The notes beneath the pieces are model-generated. The model did no database searches. It saw only the letters and a list, made by a program, of their open reading frames with translations, and had not been told where the DNA came from. The translations under genes were made by a program, and so were the position numbers. A DNA stretch of 64,000 nt from Petrosia ficiformis. Lineage: Eukaryota > Porifera > Demospongiae > Haplosclerida > Petrosiidae. Positions 43,901-46,669 of the stretch are shown here, one piece after another. The stretch's first letter is position 1, and the number at the start of each line of letters is the position of its first letter. The stretch spans positions 42,973,537-43,037,536 of the forward strand of contig OX345636.1 of NCBI GenBank assembly GCA_947044365.1, given 5' to 3'.

Positions 43901-44022
43901 ACTATATATTCCATTATAAGTACATACATTATGTGATCAAAGTGTCATTAACCTTGAGCTGAAATCACAGGGAACTCAAGATACAACAGTATCATAAAGA
44001 GTAGAAAACATTTGGAATTCAT
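2788..44022 (-). CDS. Giant SMB-EGF(n)-TM-ZU5-death-domain receptor gene (spliced, whole extent)
   Basis: A single-pass receptor assembled by hand from exons with GT..AG borders and matching phases. Order: signal peptide, SMB, 8 EGF, SMB, EGF, an array of up to 53 intact EGF exons, membrane-proximal EGF, TM helix, about 145 acidic residues, ZU5, UPA-like segment, two short Ser/Thr-rich exons, death domain 1, death domain 2, stop. If all intact exons are used the product would be roughly 3,300-3,400 residues (my estimate). All extracellular exons are phase 1-1, so any EGF exon can be skipped or added without a frameshift. In known families ZU5 and death domains act in cytoplasmic signalling and death domains recruit partners by homotypic contacts; SMB and cbEGF domains bind extracellular protein partners. 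The ligand is unknown. An AATAAA on the minus strand at 2,755-2,760 lies just past the stop. Alternatives are several shorter genes or extensive alternative splicing; only transcripts can settle that. Confidence 0.72.
3469..3840 (-). CDS. Receptor exon: death domain 1
   Basis: About 124 residues. It opens with [16 protein letters not shown] and continues through [17 protein letters not shown], then [20 protein letters not shown], which is the spacing of a death domain with its W-x-x-LG-like and W-x-x-IA-x-AL helices. The exon is phase 1 on both sides (acceptor TGTAG at 3,841-3,842, donor gtatgt at 3,468). The C-terminal part after the domain contains several Cys residues (ILCQICQC). Two consecutive death domains after a ZU5 are unusual; typical UNC5 proteins have one. 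Confidence 0.85.
3900..3959 (-). CDS. Receptor exon: short Ser/Thr-rich linker B
   Basis: A 60-bp phase 1-1 exon with acceptor TTATAG and donor gtaaga. It encodes about 20 residues rich in Ser and Thr ([14 protein letters not shown]), ending in TCSH. It is too short to be a domain and probably forms a flexible linker between the UPA-like region and the first death domain. It can be skipped in frame. Confidence 0.6.
4019..4087 (-). CDS. Receptor exon: short Ser/Thr-rich linker A
   Basis: A 69-bp phase 1-1 exon (acceptor CACAG, donor gtacat) encoding about 23 residues of low complexity ([19 protein letters not shown]). It joins the UPA-like exon at 4,849 to linker B. Both linkers are phase-symmetric, so linker length could be changed by splicing. 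The 760-bp intron upstream holds AT-rich repeat sequence. Confidence 0.6.
4849..5083 (-). CDS. Receptor exon: UPA-like segment, second half
   Basis: A 235-bp exon, phase 0 in and phase 1 out, with donor gtatag. It encodes about 78 residues, beginning [14 protein letters not shown] and including [16 protein letters not shown] and [19 protein letters not shown], which look like beta strands. The position after ZU5 and before the death domains matches the UPA domain of UNC5 and PIDD-type proteins, but the sequence match is too weak for me to call it firmly. Confidence 0.7.
5152..5292 (-). CDS. Receptor exon: segment after ZU5 (UPA-like, first half)
   Basis: A 141-bp phase 0-0 exon with a textbook donor (gtaagt) and acceptor (TTTCAG). 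It encodes 47 residues, including [19 protein letters not shown] and [19 protein letters not shown]. It joins in frame to the ZU5 exon upstream and to the exon at 4,849-5,083. Confidence 0.72.
5345..5859 (-). CDS. Receptor exon: ZU5 domain
   Basis: A 515-bp exon, phase 1 in and phase 0 out, about 171 residues. ZU5 hallmarks are clear in the first half: [11 protein letters not shown], then SPFVWIHID and [10 protein letters not shown]. The second half ([28 protein letters not shown]) resembles the segment that follows ZU5 in ZU5-UPA-death-domain proteins. In UNC5 and ankyrins ZU5 packs against UPA and can keep the death domain inactive; a similar role here is inference. The acceptor is ATTATAG at 5,860-5,861 and the donor is gtaata. 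Confidence 0.85.
5930..7320. other. Receptor intron between acidic segment 2 and ZU5
   Basis: No exon needed by phase. It contains a degenerate tandem repeat at about 6,130-6,290 (units with ATAGTTTATTATAGTAT and GCATAGTTTAAAGAGGATTG) and runs of C/G at 6,660-6,990. Confidence 0.55.
7328..7528 (-). CDS. Receptor exon: acidic cytoplasmic segment 2
   Basis: A 201-bp phase 1-1 exon encoding about 67 residues: [20 protein letters not shown] at the start, then [13 protein letters not shown] and a strongly acidic end ([15 protein letters not shown]). No domain recognised. The donor gtaggt at 7,327 gives phase 1, which fits the ZU5 exon; the alternative gtatgt about 45 bp downstream would not fit. 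Tyrosines in acidic context could be signalling sites (inference). Confidence 0.6.
8220..8414 (-). CDS. Receptor exon: acidic cytoplasmic segment 1
   Basis: A 195-bp phase 1-1 exon encoding about 65 residues, highly acidic: [37 protein letters not shown], then [18 protein letters not shown]. No known domain. The upstream joint to the 41-bp micro-exon is needed: direct joining to the TM exon would give a stop within five codons. Confidence 0.68.
8629..8669 (-). CDS. Receptor micro-exon: juxtamembrane segment
   Basis: A 41-bp exon deduced from phase. The TM exon ends in phase 2 and the next recognised exon starts in phase 1, so something must lie between. This segment has acceptor TGTTTAG, donor gtataa, and encodes [13 protein letters not shown], joining both neighbours in frame. 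Too short for the usual ORF search. Confidence 0.6.
8748..8889 (-). CDS. Receptor exon: transmembrane helix and stop-transfer
   Basis: A 142-bp exon, phase 1 in and phase 2 out. It encodes [14 protein letters not shown], then about 24 hydrophobic residues (within [18 protein letters not shown] and following IILLITL), then the basic stop-transfer KRWRNK. It joins in frame to the EGF exon at 8,998-9,108. The orientation is type I: EGF repeats outside, ZU5 and death domains inside. Confidence 0.88.
8998..9108 (-). CDS. Receptor exon: membrane-proximal EGF domain
   Basis: A 111-bp phase 1-1 exon. It encodes [15 protein letters not shown], then [20 protein letters not shown], with six cysteines in EGF order. 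It is shorter and more diverged than the array EGFs and lacks the GSFTC segment, so it is probably an old domain outside the homogenised array. Confidence 0.85.
9131..9424. mobile_element. Foldback MITE, copy 1
   Basis: A long hairpin in the intron between the membrane-proximal EGF and the array. The left arm (TTTCCAATGATAGAAG, then GAAGCATGTGAACAAGGTT, then AACCCTACATAAGTA) reappears as its reverse complement in the right arm. Arms are about 130 bp and the loop is small. It is a non-autonomous element with no coding capacity. Two relatives lie at 10,355-10,690 and 37,405-37,700. Confidence 0.85.
9826..10263. mobile_element. Dispersed repeat ending GTACTCTCTGATA, copy 1
   Basis: A stretch shared with about 37,905-38,337: GGTGGTTT...ATG/CGGCG near the left, AAATGTATGGGCGG then CATTTTTTT and CATCCCTA near the right, ending GTACTCTCTGATA. 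Family unknown and ends approximate. The reverse complement of its right end (CAGAGAGTAC) appears alone in several array introns. Confidence 0.55.
10355..10690. mobile_element. Foldback MITE, copy 2
   Basis: Same family as 9,131-9,424: the left arm contains AAGCATGTGAACAAGGTTGG and CATAACCCAACATAAGTA, the right arm contains the inverse GTAGGGTTATATGG and GCATGCTTCTTGGG. It lies just downstream (in transcription) of the last array exon, within 60 bp of its donor. Confidence 0.83.
10742..12428 (-). CDS. EGF exon array, block 1 (7 intact cbEGF exons)
   Basis: Exons, each 123 bp and phase 1-1: 10,742-10,864; 10,995-11,117; 11,262-11,384; 11,527-11,649; 11,780-11,902; 12,045-12,167; 12,306-12,428. 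Typical content is [16 protein letters not shown], then [12 protein letters not shown], then DFDNVTCNG: six EGF cysteines, the D-x-D-E-C calcium-binding start and the C-x-N-x4-F-x-C pattern linked to Asp/Asn hydroxylation. All are type A (DFDNVTC). Most carry two N-glycosylation sequons (NCS, NVT). Donors are gtatgt or gtaagt, acceptors TTCAG. Introns of about 130-145 bp are also near-identical between units. Confidence 0.9.
12510..13528 (+). mobile_element. Transposon copy 1 with small-protein ORFs, in array intron
   Basis: The insertion starts ACCCGAGCGCGTAGGCGGAG and has a (TGTC)n run at about 12,550-12,580. It carries a plus-strand ORF near 12,922-13,128 (acidic, [17 protein letters not shown]) and one near 13,134-13,409 with [19 protein letters not shown], then MMQNTESC, then [11 protein letters not shown]. 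The second looks like a small Cys-containing nucleic-acid-binding (OB-like) protein often carried by invertebrate transposons; that is a tentative match. With the adjoining hairpin the insert spans 12,510-13,753 and appears to be flanked by TCATTA direct repeats. A near-identical copy is at 16,867-17,885. Confidence 0.7.
13529..13753. mobile_element. Hairpin MITE adjoining transposon copy 1
   Basis: About 225 bp with inverted ends: TGAATGCACTAAAGTGCAGA at left and, inverted, TCTGCACTTCAGTGCATTCA at right. Further inside, AGTGTAAATTTTTAC and the central TAGGGATAAAAAATT / AATTTTTTATCCCTAG also pair. It is either a nested MITE or the right end of the 12,510 element. Duplicated at 17,886-18,110. 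Confidence 0.75.
13810..16785 (-). CDS. EGF exon array, block 2 (12 intact cbEGF exons)
   Basis: Exons: 13,810-13,932; 14,063-14,185; 14,327-14,449; 14,592-14,714; 14,848-14,970; 15,115-15,237; 15,369-15,491; 15,625-15,747; 15,884-16,006; 16,137-16,259; 16,402-16,524; 16,663-16,785. All 123 bp, phase 1-1, type A ([13 protein letters not shown] or [13 protein letters not shown]). Variation concentrates in a few positions: [32 protein letters not shown]. The exon at 15,884 has changed the N-C-S sequon to I-C-S. Introns at about 14,268 and 15,309 contain the motif CAGAGAGTAC in place of the usual sequence. Confidence 0.9.
16867..17885 (+). mobile_element. Transposon copy 2 with small-protein ORFs, in array intron
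   Basis: Same insertion as 12,510-13,528 at a constant offset of 4,357 bp, with the same array flanks, so it was copied with the array rather than inserted independently. ORFs at about 17,279-17,485 and 17,491-17,766 stay open in both copies and differ by only a few residues (for example SFDT/SSDT, SSPMS/PSSMS, MIRS/MICS). Confidence 0.72.
17886..18110. mobile_element. Hairpin MITE adjoining transposon copy 2
   Basis: Duplicate of 13,529-13,753 at +4,357 bp. The right end reads TCTGCAATTCAGTGCATTCA, one base different from copy 1. Inverted ends and central hairpin are retained. Confidence 0.75.
18167..19164 (-). CDS. EGF exon array, block 3 (4 intact cbEGF exons plus a relic)
   Basis: Exons: 18,167-18,289; 18,431-18,553; 18,696-18,818; 19,042-19,164, all 123 bp, type A. 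The first three match 13,810, 14,327 and 14,592 in block 2 at offsets 4,357, 4,104 and 4,104, so one exon (counterpart of 14,063) was lost here. Between 18,818 and 19,042 lies a truncated exon relic (listed separately). Confidence 0.88.
18951..18984 (-). pseudogene. Truncated EGF exon relic
   Basis: Only the 3' third of a type A exon remains (donor-side CATTACAAGTAACATTATCA, then AAGTCTAGATGAT on the plus strand), fused directly to intron sequence (ACATGTATGTGGAACTC). There is no acceptor. This looks like the scar of an unequal crossover or a deletion. Confidence 0.85.
19297..22423 (-). CDS. EGF exon array, block 4 (9 intact exons, mixed A and B types)
   Basis: Intact exons: 19,297-19,419 (B); 20,294-20,416 (B); 20,541-20,663 (B); 20,788-20,910 (B); 21,296-21,418 (B); 21,561-21,683 (A); 21,804-21,926 (A); 22,048-22,170 (B); 22,301-22,423 (A). 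Type B ends with [16 protein letters not shown] instead of [15 protein letters not shown] and lacks the second N-glycosylation sequon. Two more units are broken: 19,544-20,172 by a hAT-like MITE and 21,041-21,167 by a +4 frameshift. Acceptors of exons 21,561 and 22,301 use ACCTGAA, giving GTNEC at the exon start. Confidence 0.88.
19544..20172 (-). pseudogene. EGF exon split by a hAT-like MITE, copy 1
   Basis: A type B exon whose 3' part (19,544-19,642) and 5' part (20,149-20,172) are separated by an insertion at 19,643-20,140. Reading through in the exon frame meets a stop soon after entering the insert (TGT GCT TAA). The exon also has base changes near the insertion (TTCAGTGTAATTG for TTGAGAGCAATTG), as expected for a unit no longer under selection. 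Confidence 0.9.
19643..20140. mobile_element. hAT-like MITE, copy 1
   Basis: 498 bp, with ends CAGGCATGGGTCAAACACT and, inverted, AGTGCTTGACCCAATCCTG. The 8-bp target duplication is ATTGTGTG (19,635-19,642) and ATTGTATG (20,141-20,148), one mutation apart. An 8-bp TSD and CAG-type ends fit the hAT superfamily. The interior is full of AAGCAC/GTGCTT motifs, often seen as subterminal repeats. No transposase; ORFs inside are repeat-derived. Confidence 0.9.
21041..21167 (-). pseudogene. Frameshifted EGF exon (+4 bp)
   Basis: Length 127 instead of 123: where the intact paralogue 24,045-24,167 lacks it, a TATA-type expansion (TTCTATATATCACTAC on the plus strand) shifts the frame near the exon start. 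The last exon base before the donor is also changed (TATTAC for CATTAC). Including it would break the frame, so it must be skipped or is dead. Confidence 0.88.
22548..23176 (-). pseudogene. EGF exon split by a hAT-like MITE, copy 2
   Basis: The same broken exon as 19,544-20,172, 3,004 bp away, with the MITE at the identical base and the same flanking exon mutations. It arose by segmental duplication, not a second insertion. Reading through again meets a stop in the insert. Confidence 0.9.
22548..25675 (-). CDS. EGF exon array, block 5 (10 intact exons, mixed types)
   Basis: Intact exons: 23,298-23,420 (B); 23,545-23,667 (B); 23,792-23,914 (B); 24,045-24,167 (A); 24,310-24,432 (A); 24,551-24,673 (A); 24,798-24,920 (B); 25,045-25,167 (B); 25,292-25,414 (B); 25,553-25,675 (A). 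The unit at 22,548-23,176 is split by MITE copy 2. The first five units match block 4 (19,544 to 21,041) at a constant offset of 3,004 bp. Some exons are chimeric: a B-type 3' half with A-type acceptor side (25,292), or the reverse (24,551). Confidence 0.88.
22647..23144. mobile_element. hAT-like MITE, copy 2
   Basis: 498 bp, same length and ends as copy 1. Here both 8-bp target duplications read ATTGTGTG (22,639-22,646 and 23,145-23,152). Differences from copy 1 are few (for example AAACATGCTT for AAAGGTGCTT, AGCACATACAAG for AGAACATCCAAG). Confidence 0.9.
24310..27438. repeat. 1,503-bp six-exon higher-order tandem repeat (two full copies plus one exon)
   Basis: Seven consecutive exon starts (24,310, 24,551, 24,798, 25,045, 25,292, 25,553, 25,813) reappear at +1,503 bp (25,813, 26,054, 26,301, 26,548, 26,795, 27,056, 27,316) with no length difference in exons or introns. 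Very few substitutions are visible (for example GTGTTTTTTCAC against GTGTTCCTTCAC in the sixth exon). This is the most recent duplication in the array. Confidence 0.93.
25813..28441 (-). CDS. EGF exon array, block 6 (11 intact exons; first in transcription order)
   Basis: Exons: 25,813-25,935 (A); 26,054-26,176 (A); 26,301-26,423 (B); 26,548-26,670 (B); 26,795-26,917 (B); 27,056-27,178 (A); 27,316-27,438 (A); 27,559-27,681 (A); 27,811-27,933 (A); 28,058-28,180 (B); 28,319-28,441 (A). Units 25,813 to 27,316 match 24,310 to 25,813 at exactly 1,503 bp, a six-exon higher-order repeat. The first array exon in transcription (28,319) reads [25 protein letters not shown]. It is preceded by a 6.1-kb intron holding the DIRS-like element. 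Confidence 0.9.
28920..29460. repeat. Minisatellite, about 60-bp units
   Basis: About nine imperfect copies of a unit containing CACCTCCCGAACCCAGGTA, then GCATACTCTCTATTAG, a variable (TAG)n run, then TCCTATCACTTCC. The TAG triplet count differs from unit to unit. It lies at the left flank of the DIRS-like element and may belong to it. Confidence 0.9.
30337..30621 (+). pseudogene. DIRS-like gag fragment
   Basis: Proline-rich leader ([19 protein letters not shown]), then [20 protein letters not shown] and NQLLPDNL. The I-x-x-WEFV-x-L..LLPDNL pattern is characteristic of the gag-like ORF of invertebrate DIRS elements. About 95 residues, truncated at a TAG. Confidence 0.7.
30959..31288. mobile_element. 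330-bp insertion inside the DIRS-like RT
   Basis: The RT reading breaks at ...DPSLCSMS and resumes at MSYITVQE. Between these lies 330 bp with ATGTC on both sides (30,954-30,958 and 31,289-31,293), a 5-bp target duplication. The insert starts TTGTTGTAAATAACC and ends ATATTACAAA. A 5-bp TSD suggests a solo LTR or another element with that TSD size; family undetermined. Confidence 0.75.
31289..31930 (+). pseudogene. DIRS-like reverse transcriptase remnant
   Basis: In pieces across frames: [34 protein letters not shown], then a shift to [15 protein letters not shown], then [12 protein letters not shown] with the catalytic YLDD at 31,561-31,572. After another frameshift it continues [19 protein letters not shown] and QLTFLGM, then LGCLQK and [10 protein letters not shown]. 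The order matches DIRS RT. At least two frameshifts and a stop make it inactive. Confidence 0.85.
31950..32460 (+). pseudogene. DIRS-like RNase H remnant
   Basis: Fragments in several frames resemble the RNase H and connecting region after [41 protein letters not shown], then [20 protein letters not shown]. The stretch at 32,230-32,320 is more diverged. No intact reading frame. Confidence 0.7.
32461..33410 (+). pseudogene. DIRS-like tyrosine recombinase remnant
   Basis: The N-terminal SAM-like part is clear: [28 protein letters not shown], then [16 protein letters not shown]. Further on, [18 protein letters not shown], and near the end [17 protein letters not shown] and DALIKTMDR, matching the catalytic H-x-x-R block of tyrosine recombinases. 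The position normally holding the catalytic Arg (H-x-F-R-I-G) is Cys, and several stops occur. An (AT)n run at 32,982-33,003 interrupts it. Confidence 0.82.
34374..34420 (-). pseudogene. Decayed EGF exon relic, module A
   Basis: On the plus strand, GCATACCATTCACAAGTC, AACCCATC, then CTTCTAGATGCTAATTG resembles the donor half of an EGF exon. No acceptor-side half. Equivalent relics lie at about 40,930-40,975 and 52,108-52,155, so the decay predates the module triplication. Confidence 0.65.
34577..34687 (-). CDS. Receptor exon: module A EGF
   Basis: 111-bp phase 1-1 exon encoding [19 protein letters not shown], then [18 protein letters not shown]. It has six Cys in EGF order but only N-C-T between the first cysteines, shorter than the array EGFs. 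Nearly the same as 42,178-42,288 and 52,360-52,470. Confidence 0.87.
36548..36685 (-). CDS. Receptor exon: module A somatomedin-B domain
   Basis: 138-bp phase 1-1 exon. It encodes [35 protein letters not shown], then [11 protein letters not shown]: eight Cys in SMB spacing (C, CC, C, C, C, C, CC, C pattern). SMB domains bind extracellular proteins (for example in vitronectin and ENPP family). No signal-peptide exon precedes it; two EGF exons do, so it is internal. Confidence 0.87.
36890..37012 (-). CDS. Receptor exon: cbEGF
   Basis: 123-bp phase 1-1 exon encoding [32 protein letters not shown], then DNDRVTCIG. Diverged from the array by many substitutions, so outside the homogenised block. 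Confidence 0.87.
37119..37241 (-). CDS. Receptor exon: cbEGF
   Basis: 123-bp phase 1-1 exon encoding [32 protein letters not shown], then [10 protein letters not shown]-x-N-E-C start fits calcium-binding EGF. The acceptor side reads ATCCAG. Confidence 0.87.
37405..37700. mobile_element. Foldback MITE, copy 3
   Basis: Inverted arms: GAGTATGTAATTATAATATA, GAACAAGGTGGCTTTGGCA, CTTCCATATAACAACCGTAC, mirrored to the right. About 295 bp. It is related to the copies at 9,131 and 10,355 but diverged (CAACCGTACATAAGTA for CCCTACATAAGTA). Confidence 0.82.
37905..38337. mobile_element. Dispersed repeat ending GTACTCTCTGATA, copy 2
   Basis: Matches 9,826-10,263. Its right end (GTACTCTCTGATA) abuts array-type intron sequence (CATGCATGTTTGAATGTTTG) before the exon at 38,423, so the element inserted inside an array-like EGF unit. 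Confidence 0.55.
38423..38545 (-). CDS. Receptor exon: outlying array-type cbEGF
   Basis: 123-bp phase 1-1 exon nearly identical to array type A ([25 protein letters not shown]) with array-type introns, yet 10 kb upstream of the array among diverged EGF exons. It may be the founder or a transposed copy. Confidence 0.87.
38671..38687 (-). pseudogene. Truncated array-type EGF exon relic
   Basis: Donor-side fragment ACATACCATTACAAGTAAT with array intron on its 3' side in the gene, joined to unrelated sequence (ATTCGTTAATGTG). The rest of the exon is missing. Confidence 0.7.
38808..38930 (-). CDS. Receptor exon: cbEGF
   Basis: 123-bp phase 1-1 exon: [32 protein letters not shown], then DVDGATCNG. 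Calcium-binding signature DIDEC. Well diverged from the array. Confidence 0.88.
39051..39170 (-). CDS. Receptor exon: cbEGF (one residue shorter)
   Basis: 120-bp phase 1-1 exon: [31 protein letters not shown], then [14 protein letters not shown] replaces DIDEC, so the usual acidic calcium ligand before the first Cys is Met. Confidence 0.87.
39787..39909 (-). CDS. Receptor exon: cbEGF
   Basis: 123-bp phase 1-1 exon: [32 protein letters not shown], then DADGATCNG. The sequence just downstream (39,500-39,660) repeats the segment at 33,860-34,000 (CTTATTCTATAACTAT, TCTAACTCACAAAACAGTAC). Confidence 0.88.
40153..40275 (-). CDS. Receptor exon: cbEGF
   Basis: 123-bp phase 1-1 exon: [32 protein letters not shown], then DIDYVTCNG. 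It is followed upstream by module B. Confidence 0.87.
42178..42288 (-). CDS. Receptor exon: module B EGF
   Basis: 111-bp phase 1-1 exon: [19 protein letters not shown], then [18 protein letters not shown]. It differs at few residues from modules A and C. Confidence 0.88.
43643..43780 (-). CDS. Receptor exon: N-terminal somatomedin-B domain (module B)
   Basis: 138-bp phase 1-1 exon: [35 protein letters not shown], then [11 protein letters not shown]. Eight Cys in SMB order. It joins in phase 1 to the signal-peptide exon. Confidence 0.88.
43953..44022 (-). CDS. Receptor first coding exon: signal peptide (module B)
   Basis: 70-bp exon from ATG to a phase-1 donor (gttaat). It encodes 23 residues: basic start MNSKC, a hydrophobic core [12 protein letters not shown], and a small-residue end PVISAQ, a classic signal peptide. 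I chose this ATG because the parallel exon at 54,741-54,813 has the same start and the hydrophobic core follows at once. Confidence 0.85.
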
Positions 44023-45770
44023 CTGTTTCACAAAAGAGAAATTAAATCATGATTATAATTATTATAAACTATGAATATTGAAAAAGATTATTTTTTGTGT
44101 ATGGATTATTATTCACATGACCTTTAATTAAGTTTCATAGATGTAATGTATAATGTTTTCTGAATGTGTAAACAGGGTATGTACTTTTCCATGATTAGTG
44201 TACCAGCCAGGTAAGATGACAAAGATTGTACATGACATAATTTTGTATTTGCATTCATTACTCTATTCAGGACACCCTTGGGACAAATATATGTGTTCTG
44301 ATTACGGGGGTGTCATCATTTCTGGGTCATTGTTTTTTAGTTACCCTTAAATGTTTTTTGGCCTGATTGAAATGGTTAACTCTATAATTTTTACTAAAGT
44401 TAACAAAAGCCTGATCACTCATAAATGTTCCAGGTTTGCTGCCCCTGCTTTCAGTTTGCTGTTACCTCAAGCATGAGTACACATTTTCCACCCTGCCAGC
44501 ATGACCCATCAAAACCTTGAGACAAAATGCATGTACATACATAAGCATTATTATGACAGATCATACCTTTCTCAACACAAACTTTTATTTTAAAATCATA
44601 TAAAAGACAAAGGGGTAGCTAAGTAGAAATTTTTATTCTCAGTTTTCAAACAAATCAATTCAAACTTTAAAAAATAGTTTTATCCGAATCAAGGTTCTAA
44701 AACTGTATGACAGTTACATTAGCTTCTCTAAAATGCATTTTCTTTCTGCATGCCAAATGCTCAAAGATGTGGCAGTATAATTATATTGCAATTTACTACA
44801 AACAAAGAACACACTCCGATATCGATGCGTAATCCATATTAACAATATAAAAAGGAATCCATGCAACACTGCCAAAAAAATTGTTAATCTATTGGTAAGT
44901 ACAGTTGCAAGGAATGGTGGAAATTGGATAATTTAATTGGTCGTTTAGGTTGTTATGACTGACTATATGGTGACATACATGTAATTATAATTGTTTCAAT
45001 TATCCTTATACTGTCTATTAGATATACATAGAAGAAAAAGAAAATTTTAATTAAATCATTTTATGTTTTTGGTGTATCTAATATGAGATTTGGACATAAT
45101 AATTGAAGTATCTTTAATTTATCATGGATTGCAGTCATAACAATAACCTTGTATGACCAATTAAATTATAATTTGCATCTGAATATCAGAAATAACTAGC
45201 GATACTGCATATTGCAGTATTTGTTACAGAAGAAATTTTGAAAATAGTGCAGTTATTCATCTGCAATTGCATAAATTATATAGACTCCCAAAAGAATTGA
45301 ATGTGAATTATAATAATTATAATAAATATAGGAAAATGTCATATTAATTTATGTTGCAGCAATTATATTACATCAAACAACATGTTGGAGCTAAATATTT
45401 ATCACTTGCTGCAAAATGAAATTTTAAAACCATACATCAGTCTATTGAAAAAAATTACTCTTGTGATCATTCAGTTTTGCATGGTGTTATTAGTGTATAT
45501 AGCTATATTGCACATTTATATACATTCAGGATACAGAATAATTATACTGATGATACTCACGTTTTCACAGCTGTTATTCCAGTTCCTACTGCAATTTAAT
45601 GCACAGTGACAGTGTTTTGCGAACTTAAAATGTTTTTCAAAGACAAAATGCGACTATAATTATGAATATGGATTGTTGCATATTTGTATACCCTATGGAG
45701 GAGTTGGAAGGAAGTGGGCGGTGCACTTGTCAGACATTGTATGTTGTAGTCTCGTCACCAGCCGCGCCCC

Positions 45771-45808
45771 AAATTGTGCAAATTGTGCAAATTGTGCAAA
45801 TTGTGCAA
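45771..45808. repeat. 9-bp tandem repeat (AAATTGTGC x4)
   Basis: Four perfect copies of AAATTGTGC in a row (45,771-45,806). Short, probably length-variable. Confidence 0.95.
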
Positions 45809-46176
45809 TCAAGGGAAAAGAAAGGTTTTTTTCAGGATACCTAGTTATTTTACACTAAAGTGAGATACCATTACTAGTGTACATCATCACCATCGTCTTC
45901 AGTCCCGCTGACAAAGAAGAGATGTGCATGAAACCTCATCAATTGTTGAAGAAGTGTCAGAAGCAACAGGTACATATGTATACACTTACGTGTTTAATTG
46001 TGCATACACATTACCTTGTTTAACAGCTGCATGGAGTAACTCAGACTAAAATAACATTAGAAAGTAGAAAGATTACATGAATTCGTTGTAGCAAAAGTTA
46101 AGACTAAAATGGTACTAGACAAGTTGCATTTGATTCTAGACACTTTAGTGAATGACTCAAGGTTGTAGTCTTTTCC

Positions 46177-46669
46177 GTGGGCGGATGCTACTCCAATCAG
46201 TTTCTAGTCTGTCAAGTCAAGGTTATTTTCAGAAACAAACCTAAACACGCCCCACGATTGGTGGAGGGGGCGGTGGGTGGGAAACAATGGCGGGGTAACT
46301 GTAGTTGCTCTCTGAGAAAGATCGGAGTTTGATAGTGTCTAGAAAGGTAAATTTTATGGTTTCAATGAAAAGCTACAGAATTCAGCTTTCTTCAGCCTCT
46401 TGTAACTATAAAAGTAAAATGAATTTTCAGATAACGGCTCTATTTGTTTTCTCAAAATACATTGTACTTGGTGCACGCCATGATTGGTGGGCGTGGCTTT
46501 CGTGGTTTTGTACTTATTGCAATTGGAAAAATGGCGAATTAAACCATATTTCTTCAATTACAGGACAATATAAAGCTGATCAGAAGATATGAAGGTTGCT
46601 ATTACACCAGGTTAGAGTCATATTATATAATATTCTATTTTGAAACTGATTGGAGTCGCATCCGCCCAC
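46177..46669. mobile_element. TIR element of about 493 bp
   Basis: The left end GTGGGCGGATGCTACTCCAA is repeated inverted at the right end (with GCGACTCCAATCAGTTT for GCTACTCCAATCAGTTT). Possible 3-bp flanks TCC. It contains two CACGCC/GGCGTG segments but no transposase. A non-autonomous DNA transposon. Confidence 0.8.

Larger units (their letters stand above)
40780..44022. repeat. SMB-EGF module B (segmental duplicate)
   Basis: Second copy of the module: signal-peptide exon, SMB exon, EGF exon and long shared introns, plus the decayed EGF relic at about 40,930-40,975. Within its intron a 41,000-41,450 stretch is repeated at 42,760-43,200 (AATTTGCCC[A/C]AAA, GCTTTGTATGTCTATTTGTC), an internal duplication. 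Confidence 0.85.

Noticed and set aside
46305..46592. 95-codon open frame within the 46.2-46.7 kb element
   Set aside because: Lies inside a TIR element, has no domain or transposase signature, and overlaps a reverse frame of similar length.
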